Origin: Atherix ibis
Taxonomy: Eukaryota; Arthropoda; Insecta; Diptera; Athericidae
Length of the DNA: 64,000 nucleotides
Direction of reading: 5' to 3'
Assembly (NCBI GenBank): GCA_958298945.1
Contig: OY282609.1
Span: 60,298,220-60,362,219, forward strand
Shown: piece after piece, positions 23,661-35,848 of the stretch
Numbering within the stretch: position 1 is the stretch's first letter
Layout of the letters: each line of letters opens with the position of its first letter
Notes under the pieces: model-generated
What the model was told of the DNA's origin: nothing
What the model saw: the letters and a program-made list of their open reading frames with translations, nothing else
Database searches by the model: none
Made by a program: the position numbers and the translations under genes

Positions 23661-24952
23661 CGAGGTCTGTTCAAAAAGTATCGCTAATTTTAAATTTCCG
23701 CGGGTTACGTATATTCGATTTTAAATTTTTGTGGCGTTATGTTGGTACTCACGTCTCTCACTTATGCCGGTAAGTTCGGCCATTTTGAATATTCAGTTAA
23801 TTTTTGACAGCTGCTTTGCATGCACGTGTTTTGGCTCGTCTTCGATTTTTGCCCATTCCAAAAAATGGATCAAAGAATCTGTATCAAATTTTGTGTGAAA
23901 ACCAAAATTAATTTTTCGGACGCATTCCGAATATTGACTTTGGCATATGGTGAAGCTACCTTGGACCGAAGCAACGTTTATCGGTGGTACAAAATGTTCT
24001 CAGAGGGCCGAGAAGATGTGAACGACGAAAAGCGTGCCGGACGCCAGTGCACGTCAACAACAGACGAAAACATTGATGAAGTGAAGAAAATAGTATTGGC
24101 CAATCGTCGAATCACCGTTAGAGATGTTGCTGAGGACTTAAACATATCGATTGGGTAGTGCCATTCGATTTTTACCAATGATTTGGCGTGAGACGGGTCG
24201 CCGCGAAATTCGTACCAAAATTTCTTAATTTCGACCAAAAACAGCATCGCATTAACATTGCTAAAGAGATGTTGGACTCTGTCCGAGACATCCCAAATTT
24301 GCTCCGAACGGTTATAACTGGTGACGAACATGGGTTTATGGTTATAACGTGGAAACCAAAGCTCAATCATCCCAATCGAAGCTACCGCACGAGCCAAGAC
24401 CGAAAAAAACGCGCCAAGTTCGGTCGAATGTGAAGGTTTTGCTTACAGTTTTCTTCGATTGCAGGACCGTGGTGCATCATGAGTTCTTGCCACAGGGTAG
24501 AACGGTCAATAAGGAATATTACCTGCAAATTATGCGCAAGCTGCGCGAAGCAATCCGCCAGAAACGCTCGGATTTGTGGAAGAACAAAAATTCGCTTTTG
24601 CACCATGATAACGCCCCTGCTCAGGCATCGTTGTTTGTGCGCGAATTTTTGGCCAAAAACAACACACTAATAATGCCGCAGCCACCGTATTCCCCAGATC
24701 TGGATTCCTGTGACTTTTTCTTGTTCCCGAAACAGATTCTTTGATCCATTTTTTGGAATGGGTAAAAATCGAAGACGAGCCAAAACACGCAAGAAAAGTA
24801 GCTGTCAAAAATTAACTGAATATTCAAAATGGCCGAACTTGTCGGCATCAGTGAGAGACATGGGTACCAACATAACGCCACAAAAAATCGAAAATCGAAT
24901 ATACGTAACCTGAGGAAATTCAAAATTCGCGATACTTTTTGAACAGTCCTCG
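23661..24952 (+). mobile_element. Mariner A copy 3, fold-back form with 5' end on both sides
   Basis: Flanked by TA (23659-23660, 24953-24954). From the left the element is normal: tip, 5' leader, ATG at 23865 (MDQRICIKF), N-terminal domain, then TAG at 24156, a 1-nt deletion near 24186 and another near 24328, and the catalytic part to DSCDFFLFPK at about 24733. There the 3' end is replaced by an inverted copy of its own 5' end: 24734-24952 is the near-complement of about 23661-23880. The result is a long inverted repeat of about 220 bp at each end. No active protein is possible. Confidence 0.9.
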
Positions 24953-24954
24953 TA

Positions 24955-26355
24955 CTTTATTATATGAGATAGTTGGAAAAGTATCCTTAAAATATACATT
25001 AATCGAATTTTCTAGACAAGTCTCTGTTAATAAAAATTTTAGGTTTTGTTATAGAAATTTTGAATAATTTTCATCCAAACAAATTGTTATTTAAGAAGCT
25101 GTATTTAAATATTTCTAAGGACGCTATCTTTTTATGTCTCTCCCTATTTTCAAAAATATTTTGTTATAATCTTAGCGTACGGAACTAGGTCCGAAAATTA
25201 TTATATTTATAGGAGTTTTAAAAAGTTTGTTCATTTTATTAAAAATAGTATTGGTTTATTAAGCTTTCAATTTTATTTCTTGACTTTTTTTTTTTGAAAC
25301 CAAATACCTAATATTATATTTTTATAAGTATTATCGAAATATATCACAGTAGCTTTTTAAACGTCCAAACATTTCTATAGACAAACTCAATACATAATAA
25401 ATCAATCTATTTTCGTAAATCAAAACATGTTCAAATGCTATTCAGTATATTTTAGTAGCCAATGATTACACTTTATTTCTTATTTTTCCCATTTAGTTAA
25501 ACGCATAACATATTAAATATGAATTCCAAATCGGCTGACACCTACCATAACCACATACAATATAATCTTCTATAATATTGCTCTAAATAAATTATTAATT
25601 TTCATTAAATCTACTCTATTAATTCGAAGTACATTTATTAGTTTTACTATAAATTATTTGTCAAATAATTGGTGGGAAGCATAGAGTAGTAGCATGAAAT
25701 GGTTAGTGGGAGGATAACAGAAAAATATTTGCATAAATTGTTCAGACTTAAAATAAAAATTCATAATAATAAGAGTACTTATGCTATGTATTCGTGTAAC
25801 GAAACATGAAGGCTTCTAGCAATGTTTTCAAATAATTATAATCAATACTCATTTGAATATTCGTGTTAATAGCCAGCGCATTCCTATTGCACTAAAATTA
25901 TAAACACTTTAAATTATATTAACATTTATGCCTTTTGTTAATATAAAAAAAAAACTATTGTATAAAAATATTTTTTCATCAAAATATAAAATCCTAAAAA
26001 TTTTAAGATTTGAAAAAAAGCCTTATATAAAAATGCCTAGAAAAGTGTAGTAGTTAAAATAATGAGACTGGTATTACTGAAAGCTATCTAGTAAAATCAC
26101 ATAGGTTGTACGTTAGTCCCTCCTAGTCATGAGGCATAAGTTTCAATATCGTTCTGTAACTGCGAGACCATCAAGAAATTTTTAAGCAACGATGTGTACA
26201 TTAAATTTTGTGTTTTTTTTTGTATGCAAAAAAAAAACAGCTTAGTGAATCCGAGAGTTCGCTTGGTGACTTACGAAAATGCCTATGGGGAATATTTCTT
26301 ATCAAGAGTACAAATTTGTTGGCGCCATAAAATATTTTTAATAGACCAAGAAGCA
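24955..26355 (+). other. Intron 2, no gene seen
   Basis: AT-rich, with no recognisable coding or repeat feature apart from homopolymer runs. Confidence 0.4.
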
Positions 26356-26359
26356 GTAG

Positions 26360-26475
26360 AACACGAACCCTAGCTCAGTGAGACCTTCAACATCGAAAGC
26401 TTATGAAAATGTGGAACGATTGAGGGCTCTTGTAAGGTTAGACAGTCGATTAACATAAATGCTCAGAGAAAGAGG
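26360..26475 (+). pseudogene. Mariner transposase fragment (linker/second HTH)
   Basis: The plus-strand frame reads PSSVRPSTSKAYENVERLRA then LVRLDSRLT before a stop. This matches the GRPSTS...ENVERVR.LVRSDRRLT segment between the two DNA-binding motifs of mariner transposases. The flanks are decayed, so family assignment is not possible. Confidence 0.55.
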
Positions 26476-26595
26476 TACTTCGTGTCAGATCGGATATTGC
26501 AGACACATGGTTGCTCTAATTTGAAAACTACCCGGGTATCACCATCAACGATTTTGTCGGAAAAAAGAATTGCTGTGGTTGTGTCCCTTCCCCAC

Positions 26596-26638
26596 AAAAA
26601 AATCACACAGACATGATTTCAGTCTGTGTGATTTTTTT
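26596..26638. repeat. Perfect 17-bp inverted repeat (hairpin)
   Basis: The arms AAAAAAATCACACAGAC and its exact complement are separated by a 9-nt loop. If transcribed in either direction it would give a stable stem ending in U or A runs. No neighbouring gene explains it. It may be a tiny transposon footprint. Confidence 0.8.
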
Positions 26639-26639
26639 T

Positions 26640-28975
26640 GTTCCTCAAAAATAAAAGAAACAATTGAATGAGCTTAACGCGATTTAGTTAAAACCTTCCA
26701 GCACTGTTGTAAGGAGTAAAAACATCCCCTCCGCCGATGTTATTTGAAAGGGATAACATGTATGAATAAAAAAAAATAAAAAAAAGGAAAAAGAAAACAA
26801 AATTAATTGCATTAGTTTACTGCCACGCTTCGTAAGTAGGAATAAAATTTTTGTTAAAGATGCTTTTAGTTTTGCAAAGTAAATATTTCTTGATCCGAAT
26901 ATTAGGATTTTAGTCCTACAAAATTTACGGAAAGTTCTAACACTCTAAAAATATCGAAAGAAATTCATTAATGTATATAGAAATTTTTATACAACTTAAC
27001 TTGGCAGACGATTTCCATAAAATTCCAATCAGAATATTTTTTGAAAGGGCAATTTTTGTTGCCTTTTTAATTAATGAAATTTTGAAGAAAAATATTACAG
27101 AATTTTTATAGTGAAAAAAAAGATAAAAATTGGAAGACTTTCATTCAGTTAAATTAATTTTATTTGCTACCAGATACAGCCAATGTACGTTTACAAAATA
27201 TTTTGTTACATTCTGCAATTGCATAAACGTCATGATCCAGACATGTAATCAGCTGTGCTGAGCACGTACGGAATACGAATATACCTAAAGGCTTACGAGT
27301 GATTGTACGAGTACACCTGCTGTGGTACACCTGAGAGAACAGCAAATTCTGAAACCATCACAGCACTTTCAGCTGATTGCCGTTCATTTCGTTCTTTAGA
27401 GGAAAATTCGTTTTGGTGAACGTTCGAATAGTCTCTGAAGATTTTCCAAGTAAAGCCGCCACACCAGAACAGGTTTATTCACGGTTTCTGGCACACAGAA
27501 GAAAAAAAAAACACAACGAACGCCACCAGCCGGTAAAAGTTTATATTAAGAATTAACTCTACCACTGACAACAACAAAATTTAGTTCCAACTTCAATTTA
27601 CTTTCCAAGCTTCGACGAGTCTAGTAAACTGTTAACTACACATAAGTTTGCCAATATTTGTGATTGTAAATTTGCAATTTTCTTGCATTTTATTTTATTT
27701 TCGCATTTTTTTCATTTCTCGATTAAACATAAATAGTTGTTCTGCTCGATAAGAATACGAAATTCTCTAAAAAGTTCACATATTTAAGTGTATCTCTTTT
27801 ATTTGCAGAACTGTTATATACTGACAGGGTTTGGAAACCTTTAATAAATGTGGTAGATTTTTGTTTGTTTTAAATTTTTTTCAATGTATCGATTTAGATT
27901 TATTTATTTTTCTTATATATAAAATCTTTTTGATAGTCATTCGACATCTAATGTGTAATTTGATGACTTCAGGCTACCTACAATAGATGAACTTTTATAT
28001 CAAAACTACTTGATTCGTTTCCTCTCAGCTTAAATTCGATGGACGCCTAACAGCTAGCCTATAGTAAAAATTATGTCAGATCGTTGGAATCAAATTATTT
28101 TCTTTTTGAAATCACCTCAATCGGCACTGCAAAATAGACTCCAAATTAAAAAATACTGTAAAAACATGACGATTTCTAGGTTTTTAGGTTAGATTTTTTG
28201 AAAACATTCAAATTGAAAATACGTAAGATTTTCGGGATTATATTTTTTTAAGACATCAAAATTGGATAAAAATATTCGAGGCTTTGTTTATTTCTTTGCA
28301 TAAACAAACATGTGCTAGTGGTCACTTTATAGCGCAACAGCAATGAAGCCATTTGGCAACATTAGATATTGTAGAACGTAAGTTGAAGGGAGCAATTAGA
28401 TATTATTAAATTTTATGAGGCGTATTAGATTCTTTTATAAAATTACAAAGAGGACTTTGAATATGAGAGTTGTTGGGTCTAGGAGCTGGACAATTAAAAG
28501 AGTCCTACTTAGAAAGAATTTCTGGATTAATTGACATTCATTTAAGATATGGATAAATGTGCGCTAAGTATCACAGAAACGGCACCGAAGTGGAAATCAT
28601 GCATAAGTGCGGTATGACCAAAGCGGGCCTTAAGATCTTATGTTCAGTGCGATATGGCTAAGTACTTAAGACCTTTAAAGTTCAAACTTTAGATTATCGG
28701 GTCATATTTTATTTGTATGTAAATTCCCTAAGCCATATTTTCGGAATTTATTTTGCTTCCACATAAAATCAGGTGGGTAGTCATAAAGAACCTTCTGAAA
28801 AATCAGAAATTAGATCAAAATACATAAAAAAAATTCTAAAAAAAAACAGAAAAATAAACTTTTTTTTAAAGTTAACATAAAACAAAAAATACAAAATTTC
28901 TTTAGGTCAACATAATTTTAAGCTCAAGAAAATAATTTCACATAAAAAATTCGTGAAGAACTAACTCTCTTATAT
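26640..28975 (+). other. Intron 2, no gene seen
   Basis: AT-rich. A slightly richer patch at 27160-27550 has no convincing frame. Nothing recognised. Confidence 0.35.
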
Positions 28976-28976
28976 A

Positions 28977-30261
28977 AGTTGTAGTAAAAAGTAATCCATT
29001 ATTTTGCCAATAGATGGCTTTAGGAGTCTGTATCTACCGTTTTAAAAGTGCGATCGGGTTGAACTAGATGGCGTTAGAAAGATAAGATTTTGTACTAAAA
29101 AAGCTTCTTATACAGTTTTGTGATTATTTGACTCAGTATTTTTTTAGCACGCGTCAAAGAAGTGACACCAACAAAGGGAAAATACGCCATATTTTATAGT
29201 TTTCCTTCGATAAAGGCGAAAACGCAAGCCAGGCAGCTGAAAATGTGAATAGTGTTTATGGTCCTGATACTGTAAGAGCCAATCATGTGCAATTTTGGTT
29301 TCGTCGATTCCGTTCCGGTAATTTTGATGTCAAAGATGCACAACGCTCTGGAAGGCCAATTGTCGAAAATGTCGATAAAATAATGGAAATCGCCGAGTCC
29401 GACCGTCACGTAAGCACTGTTTCGATTGCCCAGGAGCTAAACATTGCACAAAAAACCGTTTGGAACCACTTAAATAAGGCTGGATACAAAAAGAAGCTCG
29501 ATGTATGGGTGCCACACGAGTTATCGCAAAAAAACCTCATGGACCGAATTTCCATCTGCGAATCGCTGCTGAATCGCAACAATATCGATCCATTTCTGAA
29601 GCGGATGGTTACTGGTAATGAAAAGTGGGTCACTTACGACAACGTCAAGTGACAACGGTCGTGGTGAAATCGTGGTCACCCGGCGCAAACGGTGGTCAAG
29701 CTAGGATTGACAGCCAGGAAGGTTTTGCTGTGTGTTTGGTGGGACTGGCAGGGAATCATCTACTATGAGCTGCTCCCCTACGGCCGAACGCTTAATTCGG
29801 ACCTATAGTGTCAACAATTGGACCGTTTGAAAGAAGCAATCGCCCAGAAGCAGCCAGCTTTGGCCAATAGGAGAGGAATTGTGTTCCATCAGGACAACGC
29901 CAGACCGCATACATCGATAGTGACTCGCCAGAAGTTCCGGGACCTTGGTTGGGATGTTCTTATGCATCCACGTTATAGTCCGGACCTGGCACCAAGTGAT
30001 TACTACCTCTTCCTATCTATGACGAATGATTTTGCAGGTGAAAAATTCGCCTCAAGAGAAGATTGTGAAAATCGACTGTCCCAGTTTTTTGCCAATAGCG
30101 ACGACGGTTTCTATAAGAGAGGCATTATGAAATTACCTCCAAAATGGCAACAAGTTATCGAACAAAACGGTGCATATTTTACCTAAATCGTATCATTCTA
30201 TCTATGCTAAATAAAATCTTCAATTTAATGCAAAAATAATGGATTTCTTTTTACTACACCT
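28977..30261 (+). mobile_element. Mariner C, full length, DD34D
   Basis: A 1285-bp element flanked by TA (28975-28976, 30262-30263) with inverted ends AGKTGTAGTAAAAAG...ATCCATTATTTTTGC. Its transposase is listed separately. Only one copy of this family is in the window. Confidence 0.93.
29150..30186 (+). pseudogene. Mariner C transposase, four stops
   Basis: One continuous frame, no frameshift, but with stops at 29197 (TAG), 29650 (TGA), 29665 (TGA) and 29806 (TAG). Visible parts: FDKGENASQAAENVNSVYG and VQFWFRRFRSGNFDVKDAQ (first HTH), VSIAQELNIAQKTVWNHL (second HTH), WVPHEL, MVTGNEKWVTYDN (first D changed to N in GDE), VFHQDNARPHTSIV (second D) and YSPDLAPSDYYLF (third D, 34 residues later). 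The ending WQQVIEQNGAYFT is a normal mariner C-terminus. Two stops are CGA to TGA changes, as expected from ageing of an inactive copy. Confidence 0.9.
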
Positions 30262-32668
30262 TATATGTAAAAAACATATAATATTCTCAAAAAACGTTGT
30301 CAACCACTGGATATAATTTTTCATTGAGTTTTTTTTAAAAAAATAATTAATGATTATTCCTTCTTTTCAACAACTTCCTCCCATTCCGCCAACATCAACA
30401 CGTGGTGCGAAGACGCATACAAACGACAACAAAACGCTAAAGAATATTAAATTCAAATGCAAACTAAAACACCAACAAAAATAACACAGAAAAAATTAGC
30501 CAGGTGGTGATCAATAAATAGAGTGAATTGCTGAAGGTGTGTACTTATACCTGTATTTATTCATACCTGTACACCTTCCAGGTATGCGAATTCCAATCGA
30601 ACCAGTTCTTATTCTGTGTTGATTTACCATATTTCCTAATCTTTCCGCGAACTCGTTTACTTACACAGTCGTATTCCCTTTCGCTTCCCTATTTCTTATC
30701 CGACTTGTAATTTTCTTCATTTTTCATAGATTTTTTTAAGCATTTCTTATGTAAAGTTAAAAGTTAACTGTATCTTTTAATAGAAAAGTAACTATTTGCA
30801 AAGGTAGAATTTTTGCTGTTTTTTTTTTAATATTTTATACTTAAAATATGCTTAAATATAATTTATATGTAAATTCTCTAATACATTTGTACCAAATTTG
30901 GATTATCAATTTATAAAATGTCTCAGCAATTTTAATTGTGAAAAAAGGTGCAAAAATCCGTAACGAATTACTGTAGAAGGTGTAAAAAAATTTTTAATTG
31001 TAACGCTTTATTTGTAATTTTATTATTCACATCAAAAATTTGAGTCCACAGAAAAAAATACTTTATTTTAATATGCCAGACATTATTTAGTTGATTATTT
31101 TCTATTTTATATTCTTCTATATGCAATTTATATGTATTTTTTTTCAAATTATTTAATATTGATTTTATTAATTATTAATTGTGCTTTGAATTTTTTATTT
31201 AATGATAGCAAAAAAATCAATTATGAATGCTTAGAAAGCAAAAAAAAAACTGGTTTGAAATTGTGGGCATAGTAAATTTTATAGTAAAATGTTTATAAAC
31301 ATTGATGAACGTGTAGGTGTGATGTAGCACGCTTTTTCTCGAAAGAAATTTCCCAATCTGAAATTTCAGATCGGGAAAATTTTCCCAATCTGAGCTCTGA
31401 GCATATGATACAATTTTTAATTTTTAGTTTGGTATAATTTTTCTTCAGTTTAATTTAACTTACTTTTCTGAAGATAAAAAAATCAGAAAAAAGAAATAAA
31501 TTAAATTGTTTTGTGTTTTTAAGCTTTTCTATAAGACTAAAGATGATCAAATTTTTTTCAACAATATTAAATACAATTTAAACTGGCTAATATTTCAAAA
31601 AAGCTTAAAAAATAAAAATTTATCTATTGAAATTTAGAAAAATAGCGCAAATTCATTGAAATTTAGAGAAAATATTCCAAGGATGTACATCATTTTTCCA
31701 AGAACCCTTCGATTTTTATATACAAGCTAAAAACTTTAGGTTATTCTCTTGAAAGAAAATTGCCGCCTACTGTCTTTTTATAATAGTATCGGGAAAATGT
31801 TAGCTATTTATTAAAAGAAAATATTATTGAATATGCAGAAACTGTTGAAATGTATTTAAATTATTTGTAAATATTATCCAAATGGGATTCCTATTAAATA
31901 ATATTATTTCCAAAGAAAATACACTGCACACAATTGGCGCCAATATATAAATAAAAAAATATCAAATACATAAATTAAAATATATTAAATAAAAAAAATA
32001 TAAATTCAAATTGAAAAGAAAAAAAAATATGCTAAATTATTTTTTTAATCGGACATAAAATATGCCAGATGCGAAAATTATCCAAAACCAGTCAGTCTGG
32101 TGTGTTGTTCTCAATTGAAATTTTTTTTTCTTTTATTTTTTATATTAAATAAATTATTTAAAATTCGTATGGTTCAGATAGTTCTGTTAGTATTAGTTCA
32201 AAATCTTTTATATTTAAGATATATGAAAAAAATATAAATAAGTTGTTGATGGTTTATTTTGTGTCTTGTAAGCTAGAAAAAAGGAAACTTAAGAGTACAG
32301 ATCGAAAAATTATATCAAATTTTGTTTTTAATAATTATTTTTTATATATTTTCCTTAAAAATAGTAATTTTTTTATTTTATAATTTCAAATTTACTGACA
32401 CAAAAAGCAATTGTGTAAGCAAGAAGAAACTAATTCAAAGCTAAGTCAACGCACGGTGCGTTTCTTTGCTAATTTGATTTTTGAGTGCGCCTACAAATAT
32501 GCCATTCGATTGAGATGATAATTTTTCATTTAAACTTTCCGATTTTTGGAGCTTTTCAAATTTTTTATTTTTTTTGGATAAACTTTTAATATTTTTTTAA
32601 TGAAATTCAAGTGCGTAAATTAATTAACAAATTTTTTTTTAAATAAAAAAATTAGTTTTTATAAAATA
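30262..32668 (+). other. Intron 2; one coding-like patch
   Basis: Mostly AT-rich. At 30369-30486 the sequence is richer in C and reads QQLPPIPPTSTRGAKTHTND and on to a stop. It has no upstream AG acceptor close by, so I do not call an exon. A hairpin formed by TTCCCAATCTGAAATTTCAGATCGGGAA-like arms lies near 31348-31376. Nothing else is seen. Confidence 0.3.
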
Positions 32669-33944
32669 GAGGGTTTTCGGATAAGAGTGACATGATTTCT
32701 TTTCAACAACAAAAAAAACACTAATTGTTAAGGAAATTCAAATGTTTTTTTATTTAATGTGAAGTACAATCGATACAATTAAGTTCTGAATAAAACGTCA
32801 TTCAAATGGCATCCACGACTTCTTTTGCTGGAACGAATTCGATGAACCCAATTTTCGAGCACTTTTTCCACTAAATCAAGTCGTATGTCATGAATAGCAC
32901 GTTCAATATTGACTTCTAAAGCTTGAAGAGAGTCTGGTTTATTGCTAAAGCCCAATGACTTCAAATAACCCCACAAGAAATAGTCTAATGGTGTTAAATC
33001 ACAACTTCTTGGAGGCCATTCAATGTCACAATTTCTTGAAATAATCGAATATCCAAAATTTTCTCGCAAAAATTCGGTTGTTGCACGTGCTGTGTGGCAC
33101 GTAGCCCCGTCTTGTTGGAACCAGATGTTGTCAAGATCAATTTCTTCCAATTTCGGCCATAAAAAGTTGGTTATCATCGATCTATACCGCTCTCCATTGA
33201 CAGTAACGGTTTTACCTGCTTCATTTCGAAAGAAGTACGGACCGATGATTCCACCAGACCAAAAACCACACCAAACTGTCAATTTAGGTGAATGTAATGG
33301 GTGTTCATGAATAATTTGTGGATTTTCTTCGCACCAGAATCGACAGTTTTGTTTATTTGCCGCACCACTCAGATGAAAGTGAGTCTCATCATTTTTAAGT
33401 TGTTCCAAGACAAAATCAGCAAATTCACGACGTTTACTGTGGTCCAATGGCTTCAGTTCTTGAGTGATAACAATTTTATACGGATGCAAGCCCAAATCCT
33501 TTCTCAAAATCCGCCAGGTTGTGGTTTGAGACAGTCCCAATTCTTGAGAACGTCTTGGAATCGACAAATTGCAGTCTTCAGCAACACTTGCCTGAACGGC
33601 AGCAATATTTTCATTACTTCGAGCAGTTCTTTGTCTTATTGGCACTTGAACATTATGTAAAGAAAATGTACGCTCGAAATTTTTAACAATTCGATGAATA
33701 GCGAGCACAGTTGGACGATTATTACGACCATAAAATGGTAAAAGCGCACGAAAAGTTGCAATTGGAGAACGATTATTTTGAAAATAAAATTGAATAATTT
33801 GTTAACGTTGTTCTTGCGTATATCTCTCCATGATGAAATTGTAAACATTACTGAATACAATGAAAGAAAAAAATGACAGATCATGACATATTACAAATGG
33901 CCGAAACGTCACTTAAAAATCATATCACTCTTATTGGAAAACCC
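32669..33944 (-). mobile_element. DD41D (rosa-type) element E copy 1
   Basis: About 1276 bp, flanked by TA, with inverted ends GGGTTTTCSRATAAGAGTGA. The 3' side ends 166 nt before the splice acceptor of the polyglutamine exon. A second copy is at 60726-62066. Encodes the transposase listed separately. Confidence 0.92.
32779..33831 (-). pseudogene. Element E transposase (DD41D), one stop and a 33-nt deletion
   Basis: From ATG at 33829-33831 the frame runs to TAA at 32779, about 350 codons. There is one nonsense codon (TAA, 33802-33804, codon 10) where copy 2 has TTA. An in-frame loss of 33 nt removes the residues before the first catalytic D, so the text reads KNDETHFHLSG where copy 2 has FFKKTIFSDEAYFHL. 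The second D is in WFQQDGATCHTA and the third in RSCDLTPLDYFLWG. The spacing is 41 residues, the mark of the rosa/DD41D group. QELGLSQTTTWRILRKDLGL is the HTH. Everything downstream of codon 10 is open. Confidence 0.9.
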
Positions 33945-34110
33945 TATTTTGTAAACGAATTAATTTTGTACGACGTTAAATAATATTTCTGATTGATTTA
34001 TTTCATTAATGATAATTAGAGTACGTTATTGATATCATAGTTATAAGGAAATAAATATTTCAAATTTAGTATTAATTATTTTTAAAACAATTTTGCTTTT
34101 ACTATTACAG

Positions 34111-34296
34111 AAAAACGAATATCACCGAATGTACAGCAGACGTCAACGACACCTTTGGCTGGTGCTAAAGGATCACCACCAGCCAAAAAGACTGTCCAAC
34201 GTCGACCACAATTGCAACAACAGCAGCAACAGCAGCAGCAACAGCAACAGCAGCAGCATCAACAGCAGCAAACTCATACAAAAACACCACTAAAGG
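34111..34296 (+). CDS. Internal exon 3 of host gene, polyglutamine
   Basis: A 186-nt exon follows a good acceptor (TTTTGCTTTTACTATTACAG) and precedes a weaker donor, GTTGGT. It enters and leaves at phase 1. Joined to exon 2 it reads QKRISPNVQQTSTTPLAGAK, then GSPPAKKTVQRRPQL, then 14 Gln, one His, four Gln, and THTKTPLK. The Gln run uses mixed CAG and CAA codons. The frame would continue into intron for 40 hydrophobic residues, so I end it at the donor. Basic, Pro- and Gln-rich, disordered, no known domain. The reading frame joins exactly to exons 1 and 2, the main support for one gene. Confidence 0.72.
34215..34271 (+). repeat. CAG/CAA repeat coding for polyglutamine
   Basis: Fourteen Gln codons, CAT, then four Gln codons, in exon 3. 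Interruption by CAA should limit slippage. Confidence 0.95.
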
Positions 34297-35768
34297 GTTG
34301 GTTTGGTATTCTTTTTCCATTATTTTATTATTTTACTATATTTTCAACTACAAAATGCCAATTTTTAAATAATTCATGTTGTTTTAAAGTTTTCCCCGTT
34401 TTATCTGTTTTATGTTAGAAAGAAAATCTATTATTGATTTTCGAGATTTTTATAATTTTTTTTAATTGTTCCTTTTTTTTACTAAATATTATCTAAATTA
34501 AGTATGTCCTTAAAAAAAAATATTGGTAAATTTTTTCAAAACAAAAATATTTTAGTTAAATTTTGGCAAAGATTTGAGCAAAAAATTGTGCATTTTCTCT
34601 AGACTAAAGTGAGATTAGGGGCTAATTTTTTGTTGATGGATAAATTACGCAGATCGATTTGAAAACAAAAAGATAAGCTTTTTATTAAAATATGTTGATG
34701 GTATTCTTTCTAAAAACATGATCAATTTGCAAAGCGAAATATCCAAAACCATCACAGATTTGAGTTTAATTACAATTTACCTGCTACATTTGTGGTAGGG
34801 TTGATTAAATTTTTGAATAATTCGTTCAGGTTATCCCTCGTGTAGGTACAGAGATCTATTTTATCCACCGTACGCATTGAGATGACATTGTAAAGAGCTT
34901 GCACTGAACATGGAGTGCACAACAATTTGCATATAAAATGTCATGGCCGATGACAATGTTGTCGATGGAGGCTTTATGGTTTCGTTTCTATTATTAATTG
35001 TCAATTGTGCTCGTTGTTGGTATTGATTGAGGTCTGGTAATTACATTTTATTTGATTGAGTGCGAGAATACACAACAAAATAACCGACCCAACGATGATA
35101 GATGTACTCCTACTCGTTATTATACCATAGACAATTTTGCTTCTACAAAAGCAATGCCAAAATGGTCATATGCAAAAGGAGTGCTGCTGATGCAGCTATT
35201 CGAGTTGCATTTGTAGTGCAAATTTCAAGTAGAAATATTGATCATCATTTAAAAGTTTCTGTCTTCAATAAGAGTTCATGTGCTATTCAAATTGATTAAT
35301 TAATGTCATGCTGTTATTATTCAGTCACATTCAAAATACTCTCGTTTATATAAAATATTTTTAATTAATCAATTGTTAAATTGTTTATGCAATAGTTGGT
35401 CTTGTTTTTGGATAAATTTGATTTTTTAAGGTGAAAGTTATCTGTAACCCCTTGTATAATTATCTTTTTACAATTATTTTTCATTTTTTTTTTCTACAAT
35501 AGGCACTTTTTATTTTTAAATTTCTTTCTTCTACAATAGGCGCTATTAGCTATGAGATTTATTTTAATATGAATTTGTTTGAAATGAGATTGTTTCCGAA
35601 AACTAGTAAATTTTTTGTCAGTTCCTTAATTTTTTTTTTTTTATTAATGTTCGACTAATAAAATTACCGATTTTACTAGGAACATTTCGGTTGATTCATA
35701 TTGAAGTTTATGTGATTTTTGGAGTATAATTATTTAAAGAAAAACAACAAACAAACAAAATATAATAA
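34297..35768 (+). other. Intron 3, no gene seen
   Basis: AT-rich. The 13-mer TTCTACAATAGGC occurs twice about 50 nt apart near 35490-35545. Nothing else is recognised. Confidence 0.4.
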
Positions 35769-35846
35769 ATACTTCAAAATTTTTGGATAGTAAAAAATAT
35801 TTGAAAATTTTTGGATAGTAAAAAATACTTCAAAATTTTTGGATAA
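35769..35846. repeat. 28-bp minisatellite, about 2.8 units, abutting mariner G
   Basis: AAATTTTTGGATAGTAAAAA-type units with period 28 (GGATAG/GGATAA at 35785, 35813, 35841). The last unit runs into the TA target of mariner G copy 2, so the element inserted in the array. Confidence 0.85.
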
Positions 35847-35848
35847 TA

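Noticed and set aside
30369..30486. C-rich patch that reads QQLPPIPPTSTRG... as a possible extra exon
   Set aside because: No AG acceptor lies within about 40 nt upstream, no clean donor was found, and the phase relation to exons 2 and 3 cannot be tested.
34297..34418. Continuation of the polyglutamine exon frame for 40 residues
   Set aside because: The text turns hydrophobic and AT-rich immediately after a GT. Splicing at 34297 keeps phase 1, as in the other exons.
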